Origin: Caulobacter sp. UNC279MFTsu5.1
Lineage (GTDB): Bacteria; Pseudomonadota; Alphaproteobacteria; Caulobacterales; Caulobacteraceae
Reading direction: 5' to 3'
DNA length: 64,000 bases
NCBI RefSeq assembly: GCF_900114015.1
Contig: NZ_FORN01000014.1
Span: forward strand, 1 to 64,000
Of this stretch, positions 53,248-61,822 are shown one piece after another. A model generated the notes under the pieces. The model saw only the letters and a program-made list of their open reading frames with translations. It was not told the origin of the DNA and ran no database searches. Position 1 is the stretch's first letter; every line of letters begins with the position of its first letter. The translations under genes were made by a program, and so were the position numbers.

Positions 53248-56085
53248 GTGAGCGCCCAGATTCCCACCCTCGAACTGGCTCCCGCCCTGGTCGTGCTGCC
53301 CGGGCCGCGGGCCGGCTATGCCGATGGAAGCGCGGGGCGGCCGGGTGACGAAGGCGGCGGGCGAACGCTGCGCACGCCCGACGCTCGCGACCTGTTCGAA
53401 CACGGCCCGGTGCTGGTCGCCCACGCGTCGATGACCGCCAAGCGGCTGAACCTGCAGGCCCCGGTCCGGGGGCGCGGCGTGTTCGACGTGCTGGAGCTCT
53501 ACGCCTTCACCCGGCCGGCCACCTTCTGCGCCCCGTCGGCCGTGGGACTGGCCACCGCCCTCGGCCTGGCCGAACCCAAGGGGGCCGCCGCCCAGGCCCA
53601 GACCCTGCGCGACGCCGCCGCGGCCCTGCTGCACGAACTGGCCCTGACGCCGAGGCCGTCGCGCGAGGAGGCCTTGGCCGTCGCCGAGACTCTGGCCCGC
53701 GCCGGCTGGGCGTGGGGACCCGCAGTGGTCGGCGCCCTGCGCTCGGCCCCGGTCGGCAACCAGTTCCGCAGCTCCGGCCTCGACGTCTGGGCCCGCGCCG
53801 TGGAGTGGGAGGACCAGGCGCCGCCCGGCGAGCCCGGCTCGCGCCCCGTGGATCCCGAACGCGCCAGCGAGCGCCTGCGCGAGCTGCTGCACCGTTCGGG
53901 CCTAGACGAGGTGCGCGAGGCCCAGGACACCTTCGCCCGCGAGGCCGCCTACGCCTTCGCCCCCCGCGAGCGCGAAGGCGAGCCGCAGATGATGCTGGCC
54001 GAGGCGGGCACCGGGGTCGGCAAGACCCTGGGCTATCTGGCGCCGGCCTCGGTCTGGTCCGAGATGAACGGCCCCTCGGTCTGGATCAGCACCTACACCC
54101 GCGCCCTGCAGCGCCAGATCGAGCGCGAGAGCCATTCGATCTATCCCGACCCCCTGGTCCGGGCCCGCAAGGCGGTGGTCCGCAAGGGACGCGAGAACTA
54201 CATCTGCCTGCTGAACTTCCAGGAGCAGGTCAACACCGCCCAGCTGGGCAACGGCGACCTGATCGGCCTGGCCCTGGCGGCCCGTTGGGCGCGCGCCAGC
54301 CGCGACGGCGACATGACCGGCGGCGACTTCCCGGCCTGGCTGCCGACCCTGTTCGCCATCCCGCCCTCGGTCCAGGCCGGACCGGCCAACCTGGTCGACC
54401 GGCGGGGCGAGTGCATCCACGCCGGCTGCCAGCACTATCGCGTCTGCTTCATCGAAAAGGCGGTGCGGGCGTCCAAGCGCGCCGACATCGTCATCGCCAA
54501 CCACGCCCTGGTGCTGAGCCAGGCGGCCTTCGACGGCGCCCGGGCGGCGCGTGGCCTGAAGGGCGATAACGAGACCACCTCGCTCAAGCGCATCGTCTTC
54601 GACGAGGGCCACCACCTGTTCGACGCCGCCGACAGCGCCTTCTCGGCCGCCCTGTCCGGAGCCGAGGCGGCCGAGCTGCGCCGCTGGCTCCGAGGTCCGG
54701 AGGGACGCGGCCGGCGGGGCAGGGGGCTGGAGGCCCGGCTGCTGGACATCATCGGCGAGCGCGAAGGCGCCCGCGCGGCCCTGAACGCCGCCCTGCAGGC
54801 CGCCGCCGCCCTGCCGGGCGAGGGCTGGTCGGGCCGCATCGCCCCGCCGGACGGCCAGGTCAATCCGATCGGTCCCATTGAAACATACTTGGTCTCGGTG
54901 ATTGAACAGCTGCGGGCTAGAGTCACCGACCGCCCCGGCGCGGCCGAGCAGGGGCTGCAATGCGCCGCCCGTCCGGCCATCGACCTGGTGCGCGAGCGGG
55001 CCGGCGAGGCCGCCAAGGCCCTGGCCGCCATTGAGGCCCCGCTCCTGGCCCTGGCCCGCACCCTGGAGGACGTGCTGGACGAGGAGGCCGACACCCTGCC
55101 GACCTCGGAACGGGCGCGGATCGAGGGGGCGCTGCGCGGCCTGGACCGCCGGGCCCGCATGACCCTGCCGGCCTGGCGCTCGATCCTGAAGGCCATCGAC
55201 GAGGACGCGGAAGACGATCCGGAGTTCGTCGACTGGTTCGAGGCCACCTTCCTCTATGGCCGGGTCGTCGACGCCGCCTGCCGTCGCCACTGGGTGGATC
55301 CGACCGAGCCCTTGCGCGCCGCCGTCCTCTCGCCCGCCCACGGCGTGCTGGTGACCAGCGCCACCCTGACCGACCCGGCCTTGGAAGACCCGTTCGCCCT
55401 GGCCGAGATGCGCACCGGGGCCGCGCGCCTGCCGCAGTCGCCCAAGGTGCTGCGCCTGGTCTCGCCGTTCGACTACGAGAAGAACGCTCGGGCCTTCGTG
55501 ATCACCGACGTTGGCAAGGACGATCCGCGCCAGGTCTCGGCGGCGATGCGCGAGCTGTTCCTGGCGGCCGGCGGCGGCGGGCTGGGCCTGTTCACCGCCA
55601 TCCGCCGGCTGAAGGCGGTGCACGAGCGGATCGCCGCGCCCTTGGCCGACCAGGGCCTAGCCCTCTACGCCCAGCACGTCGACCCGCTGGAGGCCGGCGC
55701 CCTGGTCGACATCTTCCGGGCCGAGGAGGACGCTTGCCTGCTCGGCACTGACGCCATCCGCGACGGCATCGACGTGCCGGGCCGGTCCCTGCGCCTGCTG
55801 GTCTTCGACCGCGTGCCCTGGCCGCGTCCGGACGTGCTGCACAAGGCCCGCCGCGCGCGCTTCGGCGGCAAGGGTTATGACGACTCGACGGCGCGCGCCC
55901 GCATCAGCCAGGCGTTCGGCCGCCTGATCCGCCGGGCCGACGACCGAGGCGTGTTCGTGATGCTGGACGCCGCCGCGCCAACCCGCCTGTTCTCCAGCTT
56001 GCCGGAGGGCGTGACCATCGAGCGGGTGGGCCTGGTCGAGGCGATCGAGGCGACCGCCGCATTTTTGTCGGAAGATCGTTCTTAA
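53248..56085 (+). CDS. dinG: ATP-dependent 5'-3' DNA helicase, DinG/XPD family
   Basis: This 945-residue Fe-S helicase unwinds R-loops and damaged DNA. Walker A is AGTGVGKTLGYL near residues 253-264, the Walker B box is DEGHH (452-456), and the late motif is TDAIRDGIDVPGRSLRLLVFDRVPWP near 832-857. Four cluster cysteines are in place: Cys320, Cys389, Cys394 and Cys400. The first 200 residues are an extra N-terminal region unlike the E. coli protein. The start is GTG 53248. It follows the SEL1 gene by 49 bases. Confidence 0.88.
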   Translation: MSAQIPTLELAPALVVLPGPRAGYADGSAGRPGDEGGGRTLRTPDARDLFEHGPVLVAHASMTAKRLNLQAPVRGRGVFDVLELYAFTRPATFCAPSAVGLATALGLAEPKGAAAQAQTLRDAAAALLHELALTPRPSREEALAVAETLARAGWAWGPAVVGALRSAPVGNQFRSSGLDVWARAVEWEDQAPPGEPGSRPVDPERASERLRELLHRSGLDEVREAQDTFAREAAYAFAPREREGEPQMMLAEAGTGVGKTLGYLAPASVWSEMNGPSVWISTYTRALQRQIERESHSIYPDPLVRARKAVVRKGRENYICLLNFQEQVNTAQLGNGDLIGLALAARWARASRDGDMTGGDFPAWLPTLFAIPPSVQAGPANLVDRRGECIHAGCQHYRVCFIEKAVRASKRADIVIANHALVLSQAAFDGARAARGLKGDNETTSLKRIVFDEGHHLFDAADSAFSAALSGAEAAELRRWLRGPEGRGRRGRGLEARLLDIIGEREGARAALNAALQAAAALPGEGWSGRIAPPDGQVNPIGPIETYLVSVIEQLRARVTDRPGAAEQGLQCAARPAIDLVRERAGEAAKALAAIEAPLLALARTLEDVLDEEADTLPTSERARIEGALRGLDRRARMTLPAWRSILKAIDEDAEDDPEFVDWFEATFLYGRVVDAACRRHWVDPTEPLRAAVLSPAHGVLVTSATLTDPALEDPFALAEMRTGAARLPQSPKVLRLVSPFDYEKNARAFVITDVGKDDPRQVSAAMRELFLAAGGGGLGLFTAIRRLKAVHERIAAPLADQGLALYAQHVDPLEAGALVDIFRAEEDACLLGTDAIRDGIDVPGRSLRLLVFDRVPWPRPDVLHKARRARFGGKGYDDSTARARISQAFGRLIRRADDRGVFVMLDAAAPTRLFSSLPEGVTIERVGLVEAIEATAAFLSEDRS

Positions 56086-56102
56086 TCAGCGGGATACCAA
56101 GT

Positions 56103-56645
56103 TTGGCCAGGGTGTCCGAAAAGGACGTGTTCGGTCGCGTTTCGGGGAAGTCGTTATTGGCGTTGCGTAGAGGTTGGGTCGTGCTGGCGACCGTTGCGGT
56201 GTTGGGAACCGCGCCGGCCGCCCGGGCCGGCGAGTTCGTGCGCGCCGATTGCCGGTCGGTGGTCAAGCCGACGGACGCCATCCGCTTCGACACCGACGAG
56301 CACCTGCGCTGGTACAAGCGGTTCTGGACGGGGACCTGCGATCACCTGTCGTTCTGCTTCCCCGGCTCGCCTAACTGGAACGACATCGTCGGCAAGCTGC
56401 TGGTCAAGGGCGGTCCCGGCGAACAGCCGGCGCTGTTGCCCAAGGCCTGCCGCCTGGGTCAGTTGATTGGCCTGGAATGGGCCAAGGACAAGGACGTCCA
56501 GAAGATCAGCACCAAGGACCTGAAGGTGTTCAACAGCATGCTGGAGGCGGCCGGCGACCCGCTGAAGGGCGTCGAAGCCGTCGACGCCAGGGCGCGGGCG
56601 ATGGCGGCCCAGCCGGTGAAGGTGATCACGCCCAAAAAGCCCTGA
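56103..56645 (+). CDS. Small secreted cysteine-containing protein of unknown function
   Basis: This 180-residue protein has a hydrophobic signal/anchor near residues 24-42 (LATVAVLGTAPAARA) and a conserved-looking core: ADCRSVVKPTDAIRFDTDE, RFWTGTCDHLSFCFPGSPNWNDIV and LLPKACRLGQLIGLEWAKDKDVQKIS. Four Cys follow the signal and may pair in the periplasm. The start is TTG 56103 or GTG 56112; both are weak. I do not recognise the family. It follows dinG by 17 bases. Confidence 0.6.
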   Translation: MARVSEKDVFGRVSGKSLLALRRGWVVLATVAVLGTAPAARAGEFVRADCRSVVKPTDAIRFDTDEHLRWYKRFWTGTCDHLSFCFPGSPNWNDIVGKLLVKGGPGEQPALLPKACRLGQLIGLEWAKDKDVQKISTKDLKVFNSMLEAAGDPLKGVEAVDARARAMAAQPVKVITPKKP

Positions 56646-56736
56646 TAGAGTCGCCTCGCCGACGCAAAGGGGTCGAATTCCTGCAACGGAACGGGCCTAC
56701 ACACCCTCGCATCGGGGGAAGTGCGAGGAGCGTTGC

Positions 56737-57003
56737 ATGACCAGATCCCAGATCACCGCCGACATGGCCGTCGACGATCAGGCCGACCCCGGCCACGCCC
56801 GTTCGGCCCGGGCCCTGGTGCAGGGCGTACGGTGGCGCAGCGGCCTGTCGCAAGGCGAATTCGCGCGGGCCTTCGGCATCCCGCTGGCCCAGCTGGCGGC
56901 CCTGGAGCTGGGCCAGGCCCGGTCGGACGCGGCACTGACGGCCTATCTGCGGGTCATCGACCATGCGCCGGACGTGGTGCGCGAGGCGCTGGAGAGATTC
57001 TAG
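56737..57003 (+). CDS. XRE/HigA-type helix-turn-helix protein, orphan
   Basis: This 88-residue DNA-binding protein has SQGEFARAFGIPLAQLAALELGQARSDAALTAYLRVI at residues 38-74, the helix-turn-helix of HigA/NadS-like antitoxins, and a C-terminal PDVVREALERF. No RelE/HigB-type toxin gene lies on either side, so it is either a lone regulator or an antitoxin whose toxin was lost. The start has GAGGAG before it. Confidence 0.72.
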   Translation: MTRSQITADMAVDDQADPGHARSARALVQGVRWRSGLSQGEFARAFGIPLAQLAALELGQARSDAALTAYLRVIDHAPDVVREALERF

Positions 57004-57074
57004 CGGGACGCGGCCGGATTTGTCGCCACCTGCCGGGTCTGGCATGGAGGAGGCGAGCAAGGAGCCTTCGCCTC

Positions 57075-57629
57075 GTGACCGACGTCCGCACCCACAAGCA
57101 GCGCATGCTGGCCGGCGACCTCTATAGCCCCGTCGATCCCGAGATCATGGCCGATCACGAGGCGGCGGTGGCCTGGATGGGGCGCTACAACGCCCTGGAC
57201 CTGCCGCCGTCGGAACGCCACGCCCTGCTGCGCGAGCTGCTGGCCAAGGTCGGCGACCGTGTCAGCATCCGGCCGCCGTTCCACTGCGACTACGGCTACA
57301 ACATCGCGATCGGCGAGGGCGCGTTCCTCAACTTCAACTGCGTGATCCTGGACGTCACCCAGGTGACCATCGGGGCGGCCACGACAATCGGCCCGCACGT
57401 CCAGATCTACACCGCCGAGCATCCGCGCGACGCGGTCGAGCGTCGCACCGGCATCGAATACGCCCGCCCGGTCAGCATCGGCGAGAACGTCTGGATCGGC
57501 GGCGGGGCGATCATCCTGCCGGGGGTGAGCGTCGGCGACGACGCTATCATCGGGGCCGGCAGCGTGGTCACCCGCGACGTGCCCAGGGGCGCGACGGTGG
57601 TCGGCAACCCGGCGCGGGTTCGGGGGTAG
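57075..57629 (+). CDS. Sugar O-acetyltransferase (Maa/LacA/NodL type)
   Basis: This 184-residue left-handed beta-helix acetyltransferase has an N-terminal helical cap (MLAGDLYSPVDPEI...MGRYNAL) and hexapeptide repeats such as IGAATTIGPHVQIYTAEHP and IGENVWIGGGAIILPGVSVG; His116 in TAEHP is the conserved catalytic base. It would use acetyl-CoA to acetylate a sugar such as maltose or a galactoside. GTG 57075 is about 11 bases after AAGGAG. It follows the HTH gene by 71 bases. Confidence 0.87.
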   Translation: MTDVRTHKQRMLAGDLYSPVDPEIMADHEAAVAWMGRYNALDLPPSERHALLRELLAKVGDRVSIRPPFHCDYGYNIAIGEGAFLNFNCVILDVTQVTIGAATTIGPHVQIYTAEHPRDAVERRTGIEYARPVSIGENVWIGGGAIILPGVSVGDDAIIGAGSVVTRDVPRGATVVGNPARVRG

Positions 57630-57643
57630 GGCAACCTCTCTCA

Positions 57644-57759
57644 CCGTTGTCATCCCGGAAAGCGCGCAGCGCTTGTCCGGGATCCAGGCGCACCGCAAGG
57701 CCTTGGCCCAGTCCCCTGGGTCCCGGACGGCCTCTGCGAGGCTTCCGGGATGACAACGG
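57644..57759. repeat. Dispersed inverted repeat (CCGTTGTCATCCCGGAA type)
   Basis: CCGTTGTCATCCCGGAA at 57644-57660 is the exact reverse complement of TTCCGGGATGACAACGG at 57743-57759. Inside are smaller arms (GTCCGGGATCCAGG and CCTGGGTCCCGGAC). The block GCGCGCAGCGCTTGTCCGG (57662-57680) also occurs at 10611-10629. It fills the gap between the acetyltransferase and the convergent AraC gene and may terminate both. Confidence 0.8.
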
Positions 57760-57780
57760 TTTGGGGGCGGTGGGCAGCTG

Positions 57781-58617
57781 CTACTTCGGCTTGATCGGGA
57801 TCCACGCCTCGAGCCCGCCTTCGCCGGTGCGCGGATCGAACTCCGGCCCGTACCGCTCGAAGAACGGCGCGTCGGCCGGTTCGTAGTCGGAGGCCGGCAG
57901 CCACTGGGTGTAGATGGTGTGCATGGTCCGGCGGATGGTCGAGACGTGCTCGGCGTGATGGAACACCGCGTAGAGCTGGGGCGGGATCCGCACCGAGACG
58001 AAGCCTTCCGGCAGGTCCGAGAAATCGGCCACTTCGACGCCGCTGACATAGTCGAAATTGCCCAGGTCGTCGCCGTTCAGCACGACGCCATAGGCGGCGT
58101 CGCCGAGCGCGCCGGGGATGTGGCCGATATGTTCGCCGAAGCGTTGCCACTGGGCGGGGATGCCGCCGGGGCCTTCGCAGCCGTAGCGGCCGGAGAGGCC
58201 GGCGATCAGCAGGGCGCGGCCCTGTTCGAGGCGTGGCGGGGGAAGGTCGGTTCGAAGGCTTGCGTCCAGCACGATGGGCTCCACCAGGTTCAGGGCTTCC
58301 AGGTCGCGCGTCGCCCGCACCTGTTCAGGGGTGATCCCGAACAGGTCGCCGAACGCGCGGGTGAACGCCTCGTGCGAGCCGTAGCCGGCCTCCAGGGCCA
58401 CCGACAGGATGTCGGGAGCCCCATTGGCCAGCCGTCGGGCCGCCTCCGTCAGCCGCCGCGCGCGCAGATAGCCGATCACCGGGCGACCGGTGGCGACCAC
58501 GAAGGCGCGGGACATGTGGTGGCGCGAGATCCCGCCGCTCCGGGCGACGTCGTCCAGGTCGAGCGGCTGGGCGAAATGGCTTTCGATGAACCAGATGGCC
58601 TGTTCGACGGGGTTCAT
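57781..58617 (-). CDS. AraC family regulator with GyrI-like effector domain (Rob type)
   Basis: This 278-residue regulator has its two helix-turn-helix motifs at the N-terminus (residues 1-100: HFAQPLDLDDVARSGGISRHHMSRAF and ILSVALEAGYGSHEAFTRAFGDLFGITP), followed by a GyrI/SMU-like ligand-binding domain (about 120-278) with YGVVLNGDDLGNFDYVSGVEV and EGGLEAWIPIKPK. Such proteins sense drugs or small aromatic compounds. It has no adjacent transporter or enzyme that names its ligand. Confidence 0.88.
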   Translation of the reverse strand: MNPVEQAIWFIESHFAQPLDLDDVARSGGISRHHMSRAFVVATGRPVIGYLRARRLTEAARRLANGAPDILSVALEAGYGSHEAFTRAFGDLFGITPEQVRATRDLEALNLVEPIVLDASLRTDLPPPRLEQGRALLIAGLSGRYGCEGPGGIPAQWQRFGEHIGHIPGALGDAAYGVVLNGDDLGNFDYVSGVEVADFSDLPEGFVSVRIPPQLYAVFHHAEHVSTIRRTMHTIYTQWLPASDYEPADAPFFERYGPEFDPRTGEGGLEAWIPIKPK

Positions 58618-58698
58618 GGGCGGGTCTCGCGACGAAGCGTGCGGTCTGGATAGCGCGTCGGTTGGAGCCTCATTTGATCGGGATTGCTGGCTCCCACA

Positions 58699-58830
58699 AT
58701 CCGCTCACCCCGGCGAATGCCGGGGCCCAGATGGCATGGCGCCGTGGCTGACGCCACGAGCGTTGAGTTTCTCCAATCATCTACCCCGCCTTGGAATCTG
58801 GGTCCCGGCATTCGCCGGGATGAGCGGATC
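58699..58830. repeat. Dispersed inverted repeat (CCGCTCA-CCCGGCGAATGCCGGG type)
   Basis: ATCCGCTCACCCCGGCGAATG at the left pairs with CATTCGCCGGGATGAGCGGAT at the right with one change in the stem, with 70 bases between. It fills the 222-base gap between the AraC and uvrD genes, both on the minus strand. The same arm sequence is a common intergenic repeat in Caulobacter-like genomes; no second copy was seen in this window. Confidence 0.75.
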
Positions 58831-58839
58831 AGGGGAGGA

Positions 58840-61245
58840 TCAGGCCTTCTCGACGAAGCTGTCGATCACCTTCTTGTCGCCGGCCTTGTCGAACGCCACC
58901 GACAGCTTGTTGCCCTCGACGCCGGTGACCTTGCCGTAGCCGAACTTGACATGGAACACCCGGTCGCCGCGCTTGTAGGCGCTGGCCGCCGAGCTGGCCG
59001 AGACCGCCACCAGCCGGCCCTCGCCCTCGATCGGGGCCGAACGGGCGGCCGAACCGCCGGAGCGCCAGGTCGCGCCGCGCTCGCCAAAGCCTGCGGTGCG
59101 TTCCTGGGCCCGTTTCCAGCCGGGGCTGTCATAGCTGCCCGCCGTGAAGGTGCTGGTTCCCGGATCGTCCCAGCGCGACGACACGGTCTGCTGCATGCCA
59201 GGACCGCCGCCGTAATAGCCGGTCTCGGACGCCGCATCGACGTGGGCCAGGGGCAGTTCGTCGACGAAGCGGCTCGGCAGCTGGCTGGTCCAGCGGCCAT
59301 AGACCTGGCGGTTGGCCACGAAGCTGATCCGGGCCTCCTCGCGGGCCCGGGTGATGCCGACATAGGCCAGGCGGCGCTCCTCCTCGAGGCCCTTCTCGCC
59401 CTTGTCGTCCATGCTGCGCTGGCTGGGGAACACGCCTTCCTCCCAGCCGGGCAGGAAGACCAGCGGGAACTCCAGCCCCTTGGCCGAGTGCAGGGTCATG
59501 ATCCAGACCGCGTCGTCGCCGGCCCCCTTGTCAAGGTCCATGACCAGGGAGACGTGCTCCAGATAACCTTCCAGCGTGTCGAAGGCGCCCATCGACTGCA
59601 CCAGTTCCTTCAGGTTCTCCAGTCGCGTCTGGCTGGTGGGACCCTTGTCGAGGCGCAGGGCGTCGGTATAGCCGCTCTCCTCCAGCACCGCCTCCATCAC
59701 CCGCTGGTGCGGGGTGTTGGCGGCCAGGGCCCGCCAGCGGTCGAGGTCGCGCAGGAAGTTGCTCAACGCCGTGCGGGTGCGGGCCGGCAGATCGTCGCTT
59801 CCGATGATCACCCGCGCCGCGTCGACCGTGGAGATCCCCTCCAGCCGCGCGATCTGCAGCAGTTTCTGCACCGAGGTGTCGCCGATGCCGCGCTTGGGGA
59901 CGTTGACGATCCGCTCGAAGGCCAGGTCGTCGTCGGGCGACTGGATCAGGCGCAGATAGGCGTGGGCGTCGCGGATCTCGGCTCGCTCGAAGAACCGCGG
60001 GCCGCCGACCACCTTGTAGGGGATCTGCAGCATCACGAACCGCTCTTCGAAGGCCCGCATCTGGAACGAGGCGCGGACCAGGATGGCCATGTGGCTGTAC
60101 TTGCGGCCGGCCCGCTTGGCCTTCTCGATCTCGTCGGCGACCATCCGGCTCTCGGCCTCGCCGTCCCAGACCCCGCTGACCTTGACCTTCTCGCCGCCCG
60201 AGGCCTCGGTCCACAGGGTCTTGCCCAGCCGGCTCTTGTTGGAGTCGATCAGGCCCGAGGCGGCGGCCAGGATGTGCTCGGTGGAGCGGTAGTTGCGCTC
60301 CAGCTTGATGACCTTGGCGCCCGGGAAGTCGCGCTCGAAGCGCAGGATGTTGTCGACCTCGGCCCCTCGCCAGCCATAGATCGACTGGTCGTCGTCGCCC
60401 ACGCAGCAGACGTTCTGGCGGCCTTGGGCGAGCAGCCGCAGCCACAGGTACTGGGCGACGTTGGTGTCCTGGTACTCGTCGACCATCACGTACTGGAAGC
60501 GCCGCTGGAAGTCGGCCAGCACGTCCGGATGGCTGGTGAAGATGGTGATGTTGTGCAGCAGCAGGTCGCCGAAGTCGCAGGCGTTCAGGATGCGCAGGCG
60601 CTCCTGGTACTGGCGGTAGAGGGTGATCCCGCGGCCGTTGGCGAACTCGCCGGCCTCGCTCTGCGGCACGCGGTCGGGCGTCCAGCCGCGGTTCTTCCAG
60701 GTGTCGATCAGGCCGGACAGAGCGCGCGGCGTCCAGCGCTTGGCGTCGATGTCGGCGGCCTCGATCAACTGCTTGAGCAGCCGCTCCTGGTCGTCGGTGT
60801 CGATGATCGTGTAGCTGGACTTCAGGCCGACCAGCTCGGCGTGGCGGCGCAGGATCTGGGCGGCCACCGAGTGGAAGGTGCCCAGCCACCGCAGGCCCTC
60901 GGCCTCGTCGCCGATGATGTGGGTGATCCGCTCGCGCATCTCGCGCGCGGCCTTGTTGGTGAAGGTGACGACCAGCAGTTCCCAGGGCCGGGCCCGGCCG
61001 GTGGCCAGGATGTGGGCCAGGCGGGTGGTCAGCACGCGGGTCTTGCCGGTGCCCGCGCCGGCCAGCACCAGCACCGGGCCCTCGGTCGCCTCGACGGCGG
61101 CCCGCTGTTCGGGGTTCAGCCCCTCCAGATAGTTCGGCGCCGGACCGTCCGGCGCGCGCGGACGGGCCAGGTCGGAGATGCGGGGGGCGGGAAGGTCGCC
61201 GGGGAAAGCGCCGGAAGACGAGGGCGAGTCGAAGCCTTGGGACAT
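58840..61245 (-). CDS. uvrD: ATP-dependent DNA helicase UvrD/PcrA
   Basis: This 801-residue superfamily 1 3'-5' helicase works in nucleotide excision and mismatch repair. Walker A is GAGTGKT (residues 63-69), VTFTNKAAREM follows, the Walker B box is VDEYQDTN, and late motifs include QSIYGWRGA and TLHSAKGLEFPLVF. The C-terminal 60 residues (RGDRVFHVKFGYGKVTGVEG) form the Tudor-like fold of PcrA. ATG 61245 precedes conserved sequence better than a start 6 codons earlier. A weak SOS-box-like site overlaps the start region. Confidence 0.93.
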   Translation of the reverse strand: MSQGFDSPSSSGAFPGDLPAPRISDLARPRAPDGPAPNYLEGLNPEQRAAVEATEGPVLVLAGAGTGKTRVLTTRLAHILATGRARPWELLVVTFTNKAAREMRERITHIIGDEAEGLRWLGTFHSVAAQILRRHAELVGLKSSYTIIDTDDQERLLKQLIEAADIDAKRWTPRALSGLIDTWKNRGWTPDRVPQSEAGEFANGRGITLYRQYQERLRILNACDFGDLLLHNITIFTSHPDVLADFQRRFQYVMVDEYQDTNVAQYLWLRLLAQGRQNVCCVGDDDQSIYGWRGAEVDNILRFERDFPGAKVIKLERNYRSTEHILAAASGLIDSNKSRLGKTLWTEASGGEKVKVSGVWDGEAESRMVADEIEKAKRAGRKYSHMAILVRASFQMRAFEERFVMLQIPYKVVGGPRFFERAEIRDAHAYLRLIQSPDDDLAFERIVNVPKRGIGDTSVQKLLQIARLEGISTVDAARVIIGSDDLPARTRTALSNFLRDLDRWRALAANTPHQRVMEAVLEESGYTDALRLDKGPTSQTRLENLKELVQSMGAFDTLEGYLEHVSLVMDLDKGAGDDAVWIMTLHSAKGLEFPLVFLPGWEEGVFPSQRSMDDKGEKGLEEERRLAYVGITRAREEARISFVANRQVYGRWTSQLPSRFVDELPLAHVDAASETGYYGGGPGMQQTVSSRWDDPGTSTFTAGSYDSPGWKRAQERTAGFGERGATWRSGGSAARSAPIEGEGRLVAVSASSAASAYKRGDRVFHVKFGYGKVTGVEGNKLSVAFDKAGDKKVIDSFVEKA

Positions 61246-61246
61246 G

Positions 61247-61261
61247 GAACATATGTAGCAC
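61247..61261 (-). promoter_or_regulatory. Weak SOS-box-like site before uvrD
   Basis: On the minus strand GTGCTACATATGTTC fits GTTC-N7-GTTC with one change (GTGC). It ends one base before ATG 61245. The position is right for LexA control, but the match is imperfect. Confidence 0.35.
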
Positions 61262-61370
61262 AAAGATCGCTGGCCTTAAGCCCTTGCGCCGATCCGCCGC
61301 CCGGGCGCGCCGGAACCTCGATCTTCACCTCCCGTTTGTTTTCCAGGGACGAAGAGCACAGGAGACGGAC

Positions 61371-61574
61371 GTGGCTGAAGAAACGAACACGGGCGGCGGC
61401 GGCGGTGGGGCCGGCATGGCGTTCATCGTCGGCGCGTTGGTGGTTGTCGTGGCGGTGATCGCTTATTTCGTCTTCACCGGCGGCATGACCCAGAAGAAGA
61501 AGGTCGACATCAACGTTTCCGCGCCGCAGATCGAGGCGCCGAAGGTTCCGGATGCGCCCAAGCCCGCCAACTAA
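61371..61574 (+). CDS. Small single-pass membrane protein, Gly-rich N-terminus
   Basis: This 67-residue protein has AEETNTGGGGGGAG, a hydrophobic helix (MAFIVGALVVVVAVIAYFVF, residues 16-35) and a tail with KKKVDINVSAPQIEAPKVPD. The start is GTG 61371 after AGGAG. It lies 11 bases before another small membrane protein. I know of similar short proteins in Caulobacterales but no function. Confidence 0.65.
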   Translation: MAEETNTGGGGGGAGMAFIVGALVVVVAVIAYFVFTGGMTQKKKVDINVSAPQIEAPKVPDAPKPAN

Positions 61575-61585
61575 GGGAGGACGCC

Positions 61586-61822
61586 ATGGCGCGTCATGAC
61601 GATATCCGGCCGCAGCATCTGGGCGTGGCCGGCCTGACGTTCCTGGGCGTGGTGCTGCTGATCGCCGCCCTGGTGATCGGCGGCTGGCGTTCCGGCCTGC
61701 TGACCGTTCGGTCGGCCGACTTGTCGATGCGGCTGCCGGAAGCGCCGGCCTTGCCGCGACGGACGCCCAATCCCGCGCCCTTGCCGCTGCCCAAGCCCGG
61801 CCCGGGCGTCGAGCAGGGCTAG
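61586..61822 (+). CDS. Small single-pass membrane protein, Pro-rich tail
   Basis: This 78-residue protein has one hydrophobic helix (residues 12-32, VAGLTFLGVVLLIAALVIGGW) and a Pro/Ala-rich C-terminus. It begins 11 bases after the preceding small membrane gene, with GGGAGG upstream, so they form a pair. It ends in a CTAG shared with the convergent ribbon-helix-helix gene. Function unknown. Confidence 0.6.
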   Translation: MARHDDIRPQHLGVAGLTFLGVVLLIAALVIGGWRSGLLTVRSADLSMRLPEAPALPRRTPNPAPLPLPKPGPGVEQG

